A stretch of DNA of 64,000 bases from JBJHDF01 sp050486405 (GTDB taxonomy: Bacteria > Pseudomonadota > Gammaproteobacteria > Pseudomonadales > Cellvibrionaceae). The translations under genes were made by a program, and so were the position numbers. The first letter of the stretch is position 1, and each line of letters starts with the position of its first letter. The stretch covers positions 41,103 through 105,102 of the forward strand of contig JBJHDF010000014.1 of the NCBI GenBank assembly GCA_050486405.1, read 5' to 3'. This document shows positions 17,341 to 25,354 of this stretch, piece by piece. The notes below the pieces were generated by a model, which was not told the DNA's origin, made no database searches, and saw only the letters and a list, made by a program, of their open reading frames with translations.

Positions 17341-18696
17341 ATGATTCCCCTGATTCGCCAGTACCAGCCGGACCACCCCATGGTGGTGGGCGGGGGTGCC
17401 GACGGTGAGCAAGTGCTCACCCAGCGGGATTTCCTGCACGACCTGCAGCGCCTGATTCCGCGCCTGCCCGCCGGCGACAGCGCCTTTGTGCTGTGCCAGG
17501 ATCGCTACCATTTTCTGCTGGTGTTCTGCGCCAACCTGCTGCGCGGCACGGTCAACCTGCTGCCGCCCAACGGTCACGACAGCACTCTGCAACAGATCGC
17601 CGCCGACCACCCCGGCTGCCTGTGCCTGACCGACACCGCCCTGGACACAACACTGCCCTGCACCGACATTCGCCAATTGCTGGCCGCAGCGGCGCCTGTG
17701 GGCGACGACAACCCCAACGCAACGGACATCGAGTTGCCGGACATCCCCGCCGACCGGGTGGCAGCCCTGGCCTTCACCTCCGGCAGCACCGGCACCCCCA
17801 ACCCCAACACCAAGCGCTGGGGCACCCTGGCCGCCGCCACCGGGCTGCTCTCGGCGCGCCTGCTGGCCGGGCAGCGGGCCACCGTACTGGCCACGGTGCC
17901 CTCACAACACATGTACGGTCTGGAGATGACCGTGATGATGGCCCTGCAGGGGCTGTGCACTCTGCACCGCGGCAAACCCTTTTACCCGGAGGACATCCGG
18001 CACCTGCTGCAGACCCTGCCGGCGCCGGTACTGCTGGTGAGCACCCCGGTGCACCTGCGGGCCATGGTCAACGCCGGTCTGTCCATGCCGCCCGTGGCCG
18101 CCATCGTCTCCGCCACCGCGCCCCTGGACAGCGCCCTGGCCCAGGCCGCCGCCGACTGCTTTCAGGCCGCCATGCTGGAAGTCTACGGCTGCACCGAAAC
18201 CGGCAGCCTGGCCACCCGGGAGACCAACCGCAGCCCCCTGTGGCAACCGCTGGAGGGCATCGAGCTGCACAGCGATGCCGAGGGCAGCAGCGCCCGGGCG
18301 CCGCACTTGCCGGAAACGGTGCCGCTGCAGGATCAACTGGAACTGCAACCGGACGGCCGCTTTGCGCTGCTGGGCCGCAACGCCGACATGATCAACGTGG
18401 CGGGCAAGCGCGCCTCCCTGGCAGACCTGACCCAGAAATTGCTGGATATCGACGGTGTTCACGACGGTGTCATCTTTATGCCCGACGATGAGCGGCGCCA
18501 GGCGGTGGGGCGCCCCGCCGCCCTGGTGGTCAGCGACCTGTCCCGCCGGGAGCTGGTGGCGGCACTGGCCACCAGGATGGACGCCGAGTTCATTCCCCGC
18601 CCCCTGCGCCGGGTGGACGCCCTGCCGCGCAACGACACCGGCAAGCTGACCCGGGCGACCATCACCGAGCTGTGGAGACAGACCAGTGAGCGCTGA
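17341..18696 (+). CDS. Aryl-ACP adenylating ligase (ApeH-like)
   Basis: This 451-residue ANL-family ligase is shorter than full acyl-CoA synthetases, as ApeH proteins are. Visible are the P-loop FTSGSTGTPNP (145-155), YGCTET (282-287) and the C-terminal NDTGKLTR with Lys435 as the adenylation lysine. It should activate the hydroxybenzoate made by the chorismatase and load it on an ACP. It is tightly packed with flanking genes. Confidence 0.85.
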   Translation: MIPLIRQYQPDHPMVVGGGADGEQVLTQRDFLHDLQRLIPRLPAGDSAFVLCQDRYHFLLVFCANLLRGTVNLLPPNGHDSTLQQIAADHPGCLCLTDTALDTTLPCTDIRQLLAAAAPVGDDNPNATDIELPDIPADRVAALAFTSGSTGTPNPNTKRWGTLAAATGLLSARLLAGQRATVLATVPSQHMYGLEMTVMMALQGLCTLHRGKPFYPEDIRHLLQTLPAPVLLVSTPVHLRAMVNAGLSMPPVAAIVSATAPLDSALAQAAADCFQAAMLEVYGCTETGSLATRETNRSPLWQPLEGIELHSDAEGSSARAPHLPETVPLQDQLELQPDGRFALLGRNADMINVAGKRASLADLTQKLLDIDGVHDGVIFMPDDERRQAVGRPAALVVSDLSRRELVAALATRMDAEFIPRPLRRVDALPRNDTGKLTRATITELWRQTSER

Positions 18697-19000
18697 ACCC
18701 GACACCTCCACCGCTATTGAATTTTCCGTGCCCGACGAGCACCCCTGTTTTGCCGGACACTTTCCCGACGACCCGCTGGTGCCCGGCGCCCTGCTGCTGA
18801 CCTGGTGCCTGCAGCAGTTGCAGCGCCAACAGCCGGCGCTGGCCGTGGCCGGGGTGCGGCTGTTCAAGTTTCTGCACCCGGTGCGCCCCGGCGACCGGCT
18901 GCGCCTGGAAGTGGGCAGCCGCTCCGGCACGCGCCTGCCCCTGACTCTCTACTGCAACGGGCACACGGCGGGCAAGGGCTCCCTGGAGTGCCATCCGTGA
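18686..19000 (+). CDS. Small hotdog dehydratase-like protein (ApeI-like)
   Basis: A 104-residue single hotdog domain with EFSVPDEHPCFAGHFPDDPLVPGALLLTWCLQQL, the clearest FabZ/ApeI active-site signature (HPCFxGHFPxxPLVPG) in the cluster. It starts with GTG inside the end of the ligase gene (11-base overlap) and its stop overlaps the next start. Likely the catalytic half of an ApeI/ApeP-type dehydratase. Confidence 0.82.
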   Translation: MSAEPDTSTAIEFSVPDEHPCFAGHFPDDPLVPGALLLTWCLQQLQRQQPALAVAGVRLFKFLHPVRPGDRLRLEVGSRSGTRLPLTLYCNGHTAGKGSLECHP

Positions 19001-19905
19001 GCCACTCCTGGCGCAGCGACCGGGAAAAAGGCAGCCCTCTGGCACTGGGTATTCTGCGCTGGGTGGGGCTGCACCTGGGGCGCCGCACCCTGCTGCTGTT
19101 TCTCTACCCCACCGCCTTTTACTACCTGCTCTTTGCCGGCAAGGCGCGGCGCGCCTCGCGCCGGTTTCTGACCCGGGCCCTGGGCCGGCAGCCCGGGCTC
19201 GCTCAGATCTACCGCCACCTGCTCACCTTCGCCATTGTCTCCACCGACCGCCTGCTGTTTCTCGCCGGACGCCGGGACCAGTTCGAGATCAGCGTCAGCG
19301 GCGACGAGCTGTTCGACCCGGGCCGCCTGCAGGGCGCGGTGCTGCTCACCGCGCACTTTGGCAGCTTTGACATTCTGCGTGTCACCGGCCGCGACGACCG
19401 GGACCTGCGCCTGCGCATCCTGCTGGACAAGGCCCACAACGCCAACGCCCTGGCGCTGATCCAGCGCATGGACCCGGCGCTGGCCGCCGACGTCATCGAT
19501 GCCGGCGCACCCGGCCCGGCGCTGGCCATTACCCTGGGCGAGGCCATCAAACGCGGCGAACTGGTGGGCGTCATGGCGGACCGCAGCGGCCCGGGGGAAG
19601 CCCGTGTGCAACTGCCGTTTTTCGGTGAACCCGCCGACTTTCCCCTGGGCCCCTGGCAAATGGCGGCGGCCCTGCGCACGCCGGTGATCGCCTGCTTCGG
19701 TGTCTATTGCGGCGGCAGGCGGTATCATATGCACTTTGAGCGGATCGGCGAGCCCGAGGGCAGCTCGCGCAAGGAGCGCCGGCAGGCCATGAGCGACAGC
19801 CAGATCCGCTACGTACAACGGCTGGAAGACTACGCCCGGCAGCATCCCTACAACTGGTTCAATTTCTATGACTTCTGGCACCATGACGCCACTGCCGATC
19901 ACTGA
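18997..19905 (+). CDS. LpxL/HtrB-like lipid acyltransferase
   Basis: A 302-residue membrane-linked acyltransferase of the lysophospholipid/lauroyl acyltransferase (LpxL) type. An N-terminal hydrophobic segment (TLLLFLYPTAFYYLLF) is followed by TAHFGSFDILR (HX4D-like), GVMADRSGPGEARVQLPFFGEPADFPLGP and a C-terminal YNWFNFYDFW, seen in proteins of pigment clusters. It probably acylates the lipid carrier of the polyene. GTG at 18997 overlaps the previous stop (GTGA); the much longer open frame upstream is a shadow. Confidence 0.8.
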   Translation: MSHSWRSDREKGSPLALGILRWVGLHLGRRTLLLFLYPTAFYYLLFAGKARRASRRFLTRALGRQPGLAQIYRHLLTFAIVSTDRLLFLAGRRDQFEISVSGDELFDPGRLQGAVLLTAHFGSFDILRVTGRDDRDLRLRILLDKAHNANALALIQRMDPALAADVIDAGAPGPALAITLGEAIKRGELVGVMADRSGPGEARVQLPFFGEPADFPLGPWQMAAALRTPVIACFGVYCGGRRYHMHFERIGEPEGSSRKERRQAMSDSQIRYVQRLEDYARQHPYNWFNFYDFWHHDATADH

Positions 19906-21064
19906 CTATACGCTCACCAGCAGCCTCGGGCTGGGGCGCCTGGCCCACCGCGACCGCCTGCTGGCGGGCGAGTCCGGGCTCAAACCCTGCGACTTCGACG
20001 ATGTGGATCTGACAACCTGGATCGGCGAGGTGCCGGGCGTCGACGAACAGACCCTGCCCGAGCCGCTGCGCGAGTACGACTGCCGCAACAACCGCCTGGC
20101 CTGGCTGGCCCTGCAACAGGACGATTTTATCGCCCGGGCGCGGGACGCGGTGGCCCGCTACGGTGCCAATCGCGTGGGCATTTTCACCGGCACCAGCACC
20201 TCCGGCATCCACCAGACGGAACTGGCCTATCGCGAAGCCGACGAGGCGTTCAGCGCCCTGCCGGACCGGTACATCTACTCCAGCACCCACAACATCTACT
20301 CGCTGGCGGATTTTGTACAGCGGGCGCTGGGTGCCACCGGTCTGTGCCTGTCGATTTCCACCGCCTGCTCTTCCAGCGCCAAGGTTTTCGCCTCCGCCCG
20401 CCGGGCCATGGCCAGCGGCCAGTGCGACGCCGCCATCGTCGGCGGCGTGGACAGCCTCTGCCTGACCACCCTCTACGGTTTCCACTCCCTGCAACTGGTG
20501 GCCCGGGACAAGTGCCGGCCCTTCGACGCCAATCGCACCGGCATTTCCATCGGCGAGGCCGGCGGCTTTGCCCTGCTGGAGCCGGGCGCCGACAGCCCCC
20601 TGGCACTGCTGGGTTACGGCGAAAGCGGCGACGCCCACCACATGTCCGCCCCGCACCCGGAGGGCGAGGGTGCGCGCCTGGCCATGGCCCAGGCCCTGGC
20701 CCGGGCCGGTGTGACACCGCAGCAGGTGGACTACGTCAACCTGCACGGCACCGGCACCCCGGCCAACGACCTGGCGGAATCCCGGGCCATCAACGCCCTG
20801 TTTGACACCTGTCCCTGGGTCAGCTCCACCAAGGGCTGGACCGGCCACACCCTGGGGGCGGCGGGCATCATTGAAGCAGGTTTTTCTCTGCTCTGCCTGG
20901 AGCACCAGTTTGTGCCGGCCAACCTCCACCTGGAGCAGCAGGACCCGGCCATCGACATCCGCCTGCCGCGCACCGCGCAGCGGCTGGCTGTTAAAAGAGT
21001 GCTGAGCAATTCCTTTGGTTTTGGCGGCAGCAACTGCAGTCTGCTGCTGGGAGAGAACGCGTGA
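19883..21064 (+). CDS. Aryl-polyene beta-ketoacyl-ACP synthase (second, ApeR-type position)
   Basis: A 393-residue thiolase-fold ketosynthase with Cys162 (STACSSSAK), His288 (NLHGTGTPAND) and His322 (GHTLGAAG), so the full Cys-His-His triad is present. It differs clearly from ApeO and may carry out the first condensation or a different chain stage. An ATG at 19868 is an alternative start; 19883 gives the usual short N-terminus before the first beta-strand. Both overlap the acyltransferase end. Confidence 0.82.
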   Translation: MTPLPITDYTLTSSLGLGRLAHRDRLLAGESGLKPCDFDDVDLTTWIGEVPGVDEQTLPEPLREYDCRNNRLAWLALQQDDFIARARDAVARYGANRVGIFTGTSTSGIHQTELAYREADEAFSALPDRYIYSSTHNIYSLADFVQRALGATGLCLSISTACSSSAKVFASARRAMASGQCDAAIVGGVDSLCLTTLYGFHSLQLVARDKCRPFDANRTGISIGEAGGFALLEPGADSPLALLGYGESGDAHHMSAPHPEGEGARLAMAQALARAGVTPQQVDYVNLHGTGTPANDLAESRAINALFDTCPWVSSTKGWTGHTLGAAGIIEAGFSLLCLEHQFVPANLHLEQQDPAIDIRLPRTAQRLAVKRVLSNSFGFGGSNCSLLLGENA

Positions 21065-21879
21065 GTGAGGTGTATCTGCAAGCCCTGGGCGTGGCCGGTC
21101 CGGGCCTGGAAAACTGGCCGGCAACCGCAGCGGTACTGCGCGGCGAGCAGCCCTACCAGGCCGCCGAGATGGAGCGCTACAAACCCCAGCGCCTGCCCCC
21201 CAACGAGCGGCGCCGCGCCACGCAACTGGTGCGCACCGCCTTTCGTGTCTGCGAGGAACTGGCCGACGCCAGCAACGCCGACCTGACCCGCTGCGCGGCG
21301 GTCTTCGCCTCCTCCGGCGGCGACTACACCATCATGGACCAGATCTGCCGGGTGCTGCGCGGCGGCGAGCGACAGGTGTCGCCCACCCAGTTCCACAACT
21401 CGGTGCACAACTCCGCCGCCGGCTACTGGAGCATCGCCACCGGCAGCCGCGCCGCCTCCACCAGCATCTCGGCCCGGGACGACAGCTTTGTCGCCGGCCT
21501 GCTGGAGGCCGCCAGCTTCTGCACCCTGGAGCAGCAACCCACCCTGCTGGCCGCCTACGACATCCGCCCGCCGGAACCGCTGCTGAGCAAGCGCCCGGTG
21601 GGCGCCGACTTTGGCGTGGCGTTGCTGTTGACGCCCAGCCCCGAAGACGGCTGTCTGGCAAAACTGACCGTGGATATCGCCACAGGTATCGACGCCCGGG
21701 CCACACCCCCCAGCCGCTGCGCGGACCCGGCGCTGGAGCAACTGCGCACCGCCAACCCGGCGGCCCGCTGCCTGCCGCTGCTCGAATTGCTGGCCCGGCA
21801 GGCATCCGGCGCCCTGCACTTTGCCGCGCCCAACCGGCAGGGACTGCAGGTGACGGTGGAGGGAATACCATGCTCCTGA
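21061..21879 (+). CDS. apeC: Chain-length-factor-like ketosynthase homologue (ApeC-like)
   Basis: A 272-residue protein covering only the N-terminal part of a ketosynthase fold (beta-ketoacyl synthase-like N-terminal domain). RRATQLVRTAFRVCEEL, FASSGGDYTIMDQICRVL and PTQFHNSVHNSAAGYWSIATGS are typical. No nucleophilic Cys in a TACSS context and no HGTGT motif are seen, so it should be inactive and act as a partner controlling chain length, as ApeC does with ApeO. GTG start overlaps the previous stop. Confidence 0.8.
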   Translation: MSEVYLQALGVAGPGLENWPATAAVLRGEQPYQAAEMERYKPQRLPPNERRRATQLVRTAFRVCEELADASNADLTRCAAVFASSGGDYTIMDQICRVLRGGERQVSPTQFHNSVHNSAAGYWSIATGSRAASTSISARDDSFVAGLLEAASFCTLEQQPTLLAAYDIRPPEPLLSKRPVGADFGVALLLTPSPEDGCLAKLTVDIATGIDARATPPSRCADPALEQLRTANPAARCLPLLELLARQASGALHFAAPNRQGLQVTVEGIPCS

Positions 21880-22304
21880 GCCGCGAACAGATTCAGGAGA
21901 TGATCCCCCACGGCGCCAGCATGAGCATGCTGGACGAAGTGGTGGCCTGGGATCGCAGCGGCATTCACTGCCGCAGCCGGGTACTGGCGGCGGACAACGC
22001 CATGTGGCCCGAAGGCCGCGACGGCGGCGACCTGCCCAGCACCCTGCTGGTGGAATACGCCGCCCAGGCCGCCGCGGTACACGCCGCGCTGCTCAGCACC
22101 GGCCTGGGCGAAGCCGGCTCCGCCTATCTCGGCTCACTGAAAAACCTCGACATCCTGCAAGCCACCACCAGCGGTTCCTCGCCACTGGAGATACACGGCC
22201 AATGCGAAATGAGCGGCCCCGCCGGCGCCATCTATCCCTTTACCGTAAGCCAGAACGACGTTCTGCTGATCCAGGGCCGCCTGCTACTGAGCCGGCAGGG
22301 TTAA
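21870..22304 (+). CDS. Hotdog dehydratase-like protein (fourth of the cluster)
   Basis: A 144-residue FabA/FabZ-like hotdog protein with MIPHGASMSMLDEVVAWD (the PHxxPMxxxD-type strand) and STLLVEYAAQAAAVHAALL in the central helix. It overlaps the chain-length-factor gene by ten bases. It resembles ApeP at 8195 in layout, so the cluster seems to hold two ApeI-like and two ApeP-like proteins. Exact pairings cannot be read from sequence alone. Confidence 0.75.
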   Translation: MLLSREQIQEMIPHGASMSMLDEVVAWDRSGIHCRSRVLAADNAMWPEGRDGGDLPSTLLVEYAAQAAAVHAALLSTGLGEAGSAYLGSLKNLDILQATTSGSSPLEIHGQCEMSGPAGAIYPFTVSQNDVLLIQGRLLLSRQG

Positions 22305-22321
22305 CGCAGGAGGTCGAACCC

Positions 22322-23095
22322 ATGCTGATCCTCCACCCCCGACACCTCCACCTCTGGCTGGTCGACCAGCGAACACTGAGTGACGATACCCTGAATAGCT
22401 GTCGCCAGTGGCTGAGCGACGAAGAGCAGGAAAAACTCGCTCAGTACAAAAAGCCGGGGCTGGCCAGGCGCTACCTGGCAACCCGGGCAACAGCGCGGCA
22501 CTGCCTGTCCCAGTATTCGGACAGTATCGGCCCCAAAGACTGGCAATTCGGCACCGACGACAACGGCAAGCCGCGACTGGAAAACAGCAACATGGCGCTG
22601 GAGTTCAACCTCAGCCACAGCGGCGATTGGGTGGTGATGGCCATTACCGAGCACCCGGTGGGCGTGGATGTGGAGCATATTACGCGCAAGACCAGCCACA
22701 GCCTGCTGCAGATCGCCCAGCACTATTTTCATCGGGACGAAATCCGGCAACTGGAAACGCTGGAAGGTGACCAGCAGCGTCTGTATTTTTATCAACTGTG
22801 GACGCTCAAGGAGGCCTGGCTGAAAGGCGTAGGCACGGGCATCGCCACCGGACTGGACCGGGTGTGTCTGTCACTGCAACCCGATGGTGCCGTCAGCCTC
22901 ACACTGGACGAAGCGCTGCAACAGGATCCGCAGCGGTGGCAGTTTCACCACTACCATCTGGGTGAGGACTACTACCTGTCCGCCGCCCTGAATCAACCCC
23001 CGGCCCAAGCGGCCAACCCGCACTTTTTCAAGGCACTGCTCAATGGCAAACCGATTCCTCTGGCGGCGGAAGCGGGCAGGATTATCCTGGCCTGA
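22322..23095 (+). CDS. Sfp-type 4'-phosphopantetheinyl transferase
   Basis: A 257-residue Sfp/AcpT-type enzyme with NLSHSGDW (96-103), the Mg-binding motif GVDVE (114-118) and WTLKEAWLKGVGTG (160-173). It transfers the phosphopantetheine arm from CoA to the Ser residues of the cluster ACPs. A GCAGGAGG ribosome site precedes the ATG at 22322. It is the last gene of the forward operon. Confidence 0.9.
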   Translation: MLILHPRHLHLWLVDQRTLSDDTLNSCRQWLSDEEQEKLAQYKKPGLARRYLATRATARHCLSQYSDSIGPKDWQFGTDDNGKPRLENSNMALEFNLSHSGDWVVMAITEHPVGVDVEHITRKTSHSLLQIAQHYFHRDEIRQLETLEGDQQRLYFYQLWTLKEAWLKGVGTGIATGLDRVCLSLQPDGAVSLTLDEALQQDPQRWQFHHYHLGEDYYLSAALNQPPAQAANPHFFKALLNGKPIPLAAEAGRIILA

Positions 23096-23110
23096 TGGCG
23101 GTCGATGATA

Positions 23111-23827
23111 TCAATGCCCCAACAGAAAAGTATTCAGGGACAGGCGGCCGGTGCGAGGGTCCGGATTGAAATCAAACCCGGCGCCGATGTTACCTGAGTG
23201 CAGACTGGTACAGCGGTAGATCAGCGCGCGGTTGAAACAGGCATCATAGCTGGCCACCCGCTCAAACAGCTCGCTGTCGCCGTTGATGTAGGCCGCCGGT
23301 GGCAACCCTTGCTCCCGCGCCTGCTGCTCAACGGTTTGTACATAGTGCTCCGCCCGGGAGCTGTCGACAGACTCGAAACCGGTGGCCTTGTGCCGATAGA
23401 AGGAGGTGCCGCCAAACTCCGGCAAACAGAGATAGTGCATGATGGCAAGCTCTTGCCGATTGTTGGAGTCGAAATGCGGAATACGCTGATAGGGCTTGAG
23501 TTGATCCGGTCTGACGGTAACCATGGAGTAGTCGGACTCGACACCGCGAATGGCGTCCCTGGGCAGATCAAATGCCTCGTACACTATGTCCTGCAAGTGC
23601 TCATGCAAAGCGTTTACATAGGAGGCCGGAGCCGGCGCACGCACACCAGGATAGTAACCGCGCGCGGCGCGAAACGCGGGAGCAGCCGCAATATAATCCA
23701 CCAGCAGTGAAGCTTGATCCAGAAAATTGTCGATAACAACCACAGGTTCACGTTCACTGCCTATCCTGTCGACACGCACACTGAAATTCGGGGCTTTGCC
23801 GAACCGCACCTGCTCAATATGAAACAT
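23111..23827 (-). CDS. DUF6445-like protein, possible Fe(II)/2-oxoglutarate-oxygenase-type fold
   Basis: A 238-residue protein whose sequence (PVVVIDNFLDQASLLVDYIAAA; RIPHFDSNNRQELAIMHYLCLPEFGGTSFYRHKATGF; LIYRCTSLHSGNIGAGFDFNPDPRTGRLSLNTFLLG) resembles DUF6445 proteins found near TonB receptors and flavin-dependent halogenases. HFD followed by a distal LHSG/R pattern is reminiscent of the HxD...H metal triad of 2OG oxygenases; this is my inference. The ATG at 23827 was chosen because the longer frame begins at a TTG inside the upstream terminator. It is convergent with the phosphopantetheinyl transferase gene. Confidence 0.6.
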   Translation of the reverse strand: MFHIEQVRFGKAPNFSVRVDRIGSEREPVVVIDNFLDQASLLVDYIAAAPAFRAARGYYPGVRAPAPASYVNALHEHLQDIVYEAFDLPRDAIRGVESDYSMVTVRPDQLKPYQRIPHFDSNNRQELAIMHYLCLPEFGGTSFYRHKATGFESVDSSRAEHYVQTVEQQAREQGLPPAAYINGDSELFERVASYDACFNRALIYRCTSLHSGNIGAGFDFNPDPRTGRLSLNTFLLGH

Positions 23828-23915
23828 ACCAGGGACACCCAACCCATTGCGCAATGGCGTCCACCTTACCCGCTGGCCGCAAGATTGGCAACGCACCGAC
23901 AACAGGGTTAGCGGC

Positions 23916-23940
23916 AAAAAAAGGGGCCATCCCTGGCCCC
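23916..23940 (-). terminator. Rho-independent terminator of the Cys-rich protein gene
   Basis: On the reverse strand GGGGCC, a six-base loop and GGCCCC are followed by seven T. It lies 22 bases after the stop of the gene at 23963 and separates it from the downstream DUF6445 gene. Confidence 0.9.
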
Positions 23941-23962
23941 GTCAATCCCACTGACGCGGAAA

Positions 23963-24388
23963 TCAGAATGCACACACGGCCTCGCTACCGTCACCGGAGG
24001 CGGTGCCGCCGTGAGCACTGCACAACAGCTTGAACAGGTTGCAGGTGGACCCTTCACCCGTGTAGCTGCAGCACACCAGACCGTTACCGCAATCGGCAAT
24101 ATCGTATCTCTGGGGGCCGCTTTCCGGGTTGGCCAGATTCTGTGCGGGCGCGCCGGGGATGGAACGGGCGCCGCGGTGATACTCTGCCAGATGTTGCTGG
24201 AATTCCCGGGCCCGGGGAGTCCGCGACCGGGTGGGGCGGGCCGGAGCGTCATCATCGGCCTGGCTGCGGCTGGTCTGGGCCAACTGGACCCGGGGAGCAT
24301 TGGCGCCTTCGTCGCTGGAGGAAGCTTGAACACCGGCGGCCAGCGCCAGGCACAACAGCAGTACTGTGGATTTCATCAAGGTCTTCAT
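23963..24388 (-). CDS. Small secreted Cys-rich protein, unknown function
   Basis: I do not recognise a family. The 141-residue product has a clear signal peptide (MKSTVLLLCLALAAGVQA), a polar, Arg/Ala/Pro-rich middle and a compact C-terminal block with six Cys (positions in CGNGLVCCSYTGEGSTC, LLC and the penultimate VC). That suggests up to three disulfides in the periplasm or outside the cell. AGGAAC precedes the ATG and a strong terminator follows, so it is a monocistronic real gene. It could be a secreted peptide or a structural protein. Confidence 0.7.
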   Translation of the reverse strand: MKTLMKSTVLLLCLALAAGVQASSSDEGANAPRVQLAQTSRSQADDDAPARPTRSRTPRAREFQQHLAEYHRGARSIPGAPAQNLANPESGPQRYDIADCGNGLVCCSYTGEGSTCNLFKLLCSAHGGTASGDGSEAVCAF

Positions 24389-24472
24389 AAATTTGTTCCT
24401 GAGTGGTAATTGGTGGAAGAACTACTGCACATCTACTCTACTGAGTCGCAACTGCCCGTGTGCCGGTTCAAA

Positions 24473-25213
24473 TCACTTCTGCTCTGTGACGTAGTCGCGC
24501 TTGCGGTAAGCCAGGGGGGTAAGCCCCAGGGTTTTCCTGAAATGGCGGATAAAGCTGCTGTGGTCGTAAAAGCCGCAGTCAATGGCGATGTCGGCGATCG
24601 ACTCGTCGCTGGCGCGCAGGCGCTCGCTGGCAATCAGCACCCGCAGGCGAATCAGGTACTGCCGGGGACTGGCGCGGAAAATTCTGGCGAAGTGTCGCTC
24701 CAACTGGCGCTGGGAAAACCCGAAGCGCCGGGCAATGTCCGGGATACTCAGACGCTCGGCGTAGTGGGCGCGGATGTACTCCACCACCTGAAAGACCGGG
24801 TGCTGGGGGTGGTCGTGCATCCGCTCGTAATTCTGCACCACGCCGCAGAGCCCGAGTACCCGGCCGCTGCGATCGAACAGGGGCAGCTTGTGGGTGAGAA
24901 ACCACTCGGGCCTGCCATCCCGGGTGGGGAACAGTTCGATAAGGTCCAGCAGGGGCGAGGCGGTGCGCAGTACCGTCTCGTCGTCCCGCCGGAATTTTGC
25001 CGCCATGTAGGGGGGAAACAGCATCTCGTCCCGGCGCCCGTAGAGGTCGCGGGGCGAGCGACAGCCGCAGCGCTCGGCAAAGGCCTGGTTGCCGGTCATG
25101 ATGCGCCCATCGCGGCTTTTGACAAAGTACATCACATGGGGAATGTACTCGAAAAGCTGCGCGGGAGAACGGCCGGGATCGATCCGGGCCAACCAGAGAT
25201 CCTGTGGGTCCAT
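24473..25213 (-). CDS. AraC-family regulator with N-terminal PAS domain
   Basis: A 246-residue regulator. Residues about 15-130 form a PAS sensor (LFEYIPHVMYFVKSRDGRIMTGNQAFAERCG ... WFLTHKLPLFDRSGRVLGLCGVVQNY). Residues about 145-242 form the double helix-turn-helix of AraC (SIPDIARRFGFSQRQLERHFARIF and SIADIAIDCGFYDHSSFIRHFRKTLGLTPLAYRK). It starts at the ATG at 25213 and is divergent from the sugar epimerase operon, 141 bases away, so it probably controls it. The longer reverse frame reaching 25990 runs through the epimerase gene and is not coding. Confidence 0.88.
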   Translation of the reverse strand: MDPQDLWLARIDPGRSPAQLFEYIPHVMYFVKSRDGRIMTGNQAFAERCGCRSPRDLYGRRDEMLFPPYMAAKFRRDDETVLRTASPLLDLIELFPTRDGRPEWFLTHKLPLFDRSGRVLGLCGVVQNYERMHDHPQHPVFQVVEYIRAHYAERLSIPDIARRFGFSQRQLERHFARIFRASPRQYLIRLRVLIASERLRASDESIADIAIDCGFYDHSSFIRHFRKTLGLTPLAYRKRDYVTEQK

Positions 25214-25354
25214 GTCGAAATAGTACAATTTTATTACGACAAGGTACAAGCCCACCCCCGCCCCGCGCGATAGGATGGATTTCACCCCTACCCCATAGGT
25301 GCCCCAATCGGCGCCGGGGCCACAATAACCATCCCAATGGGAGCCTTGTCGCTT

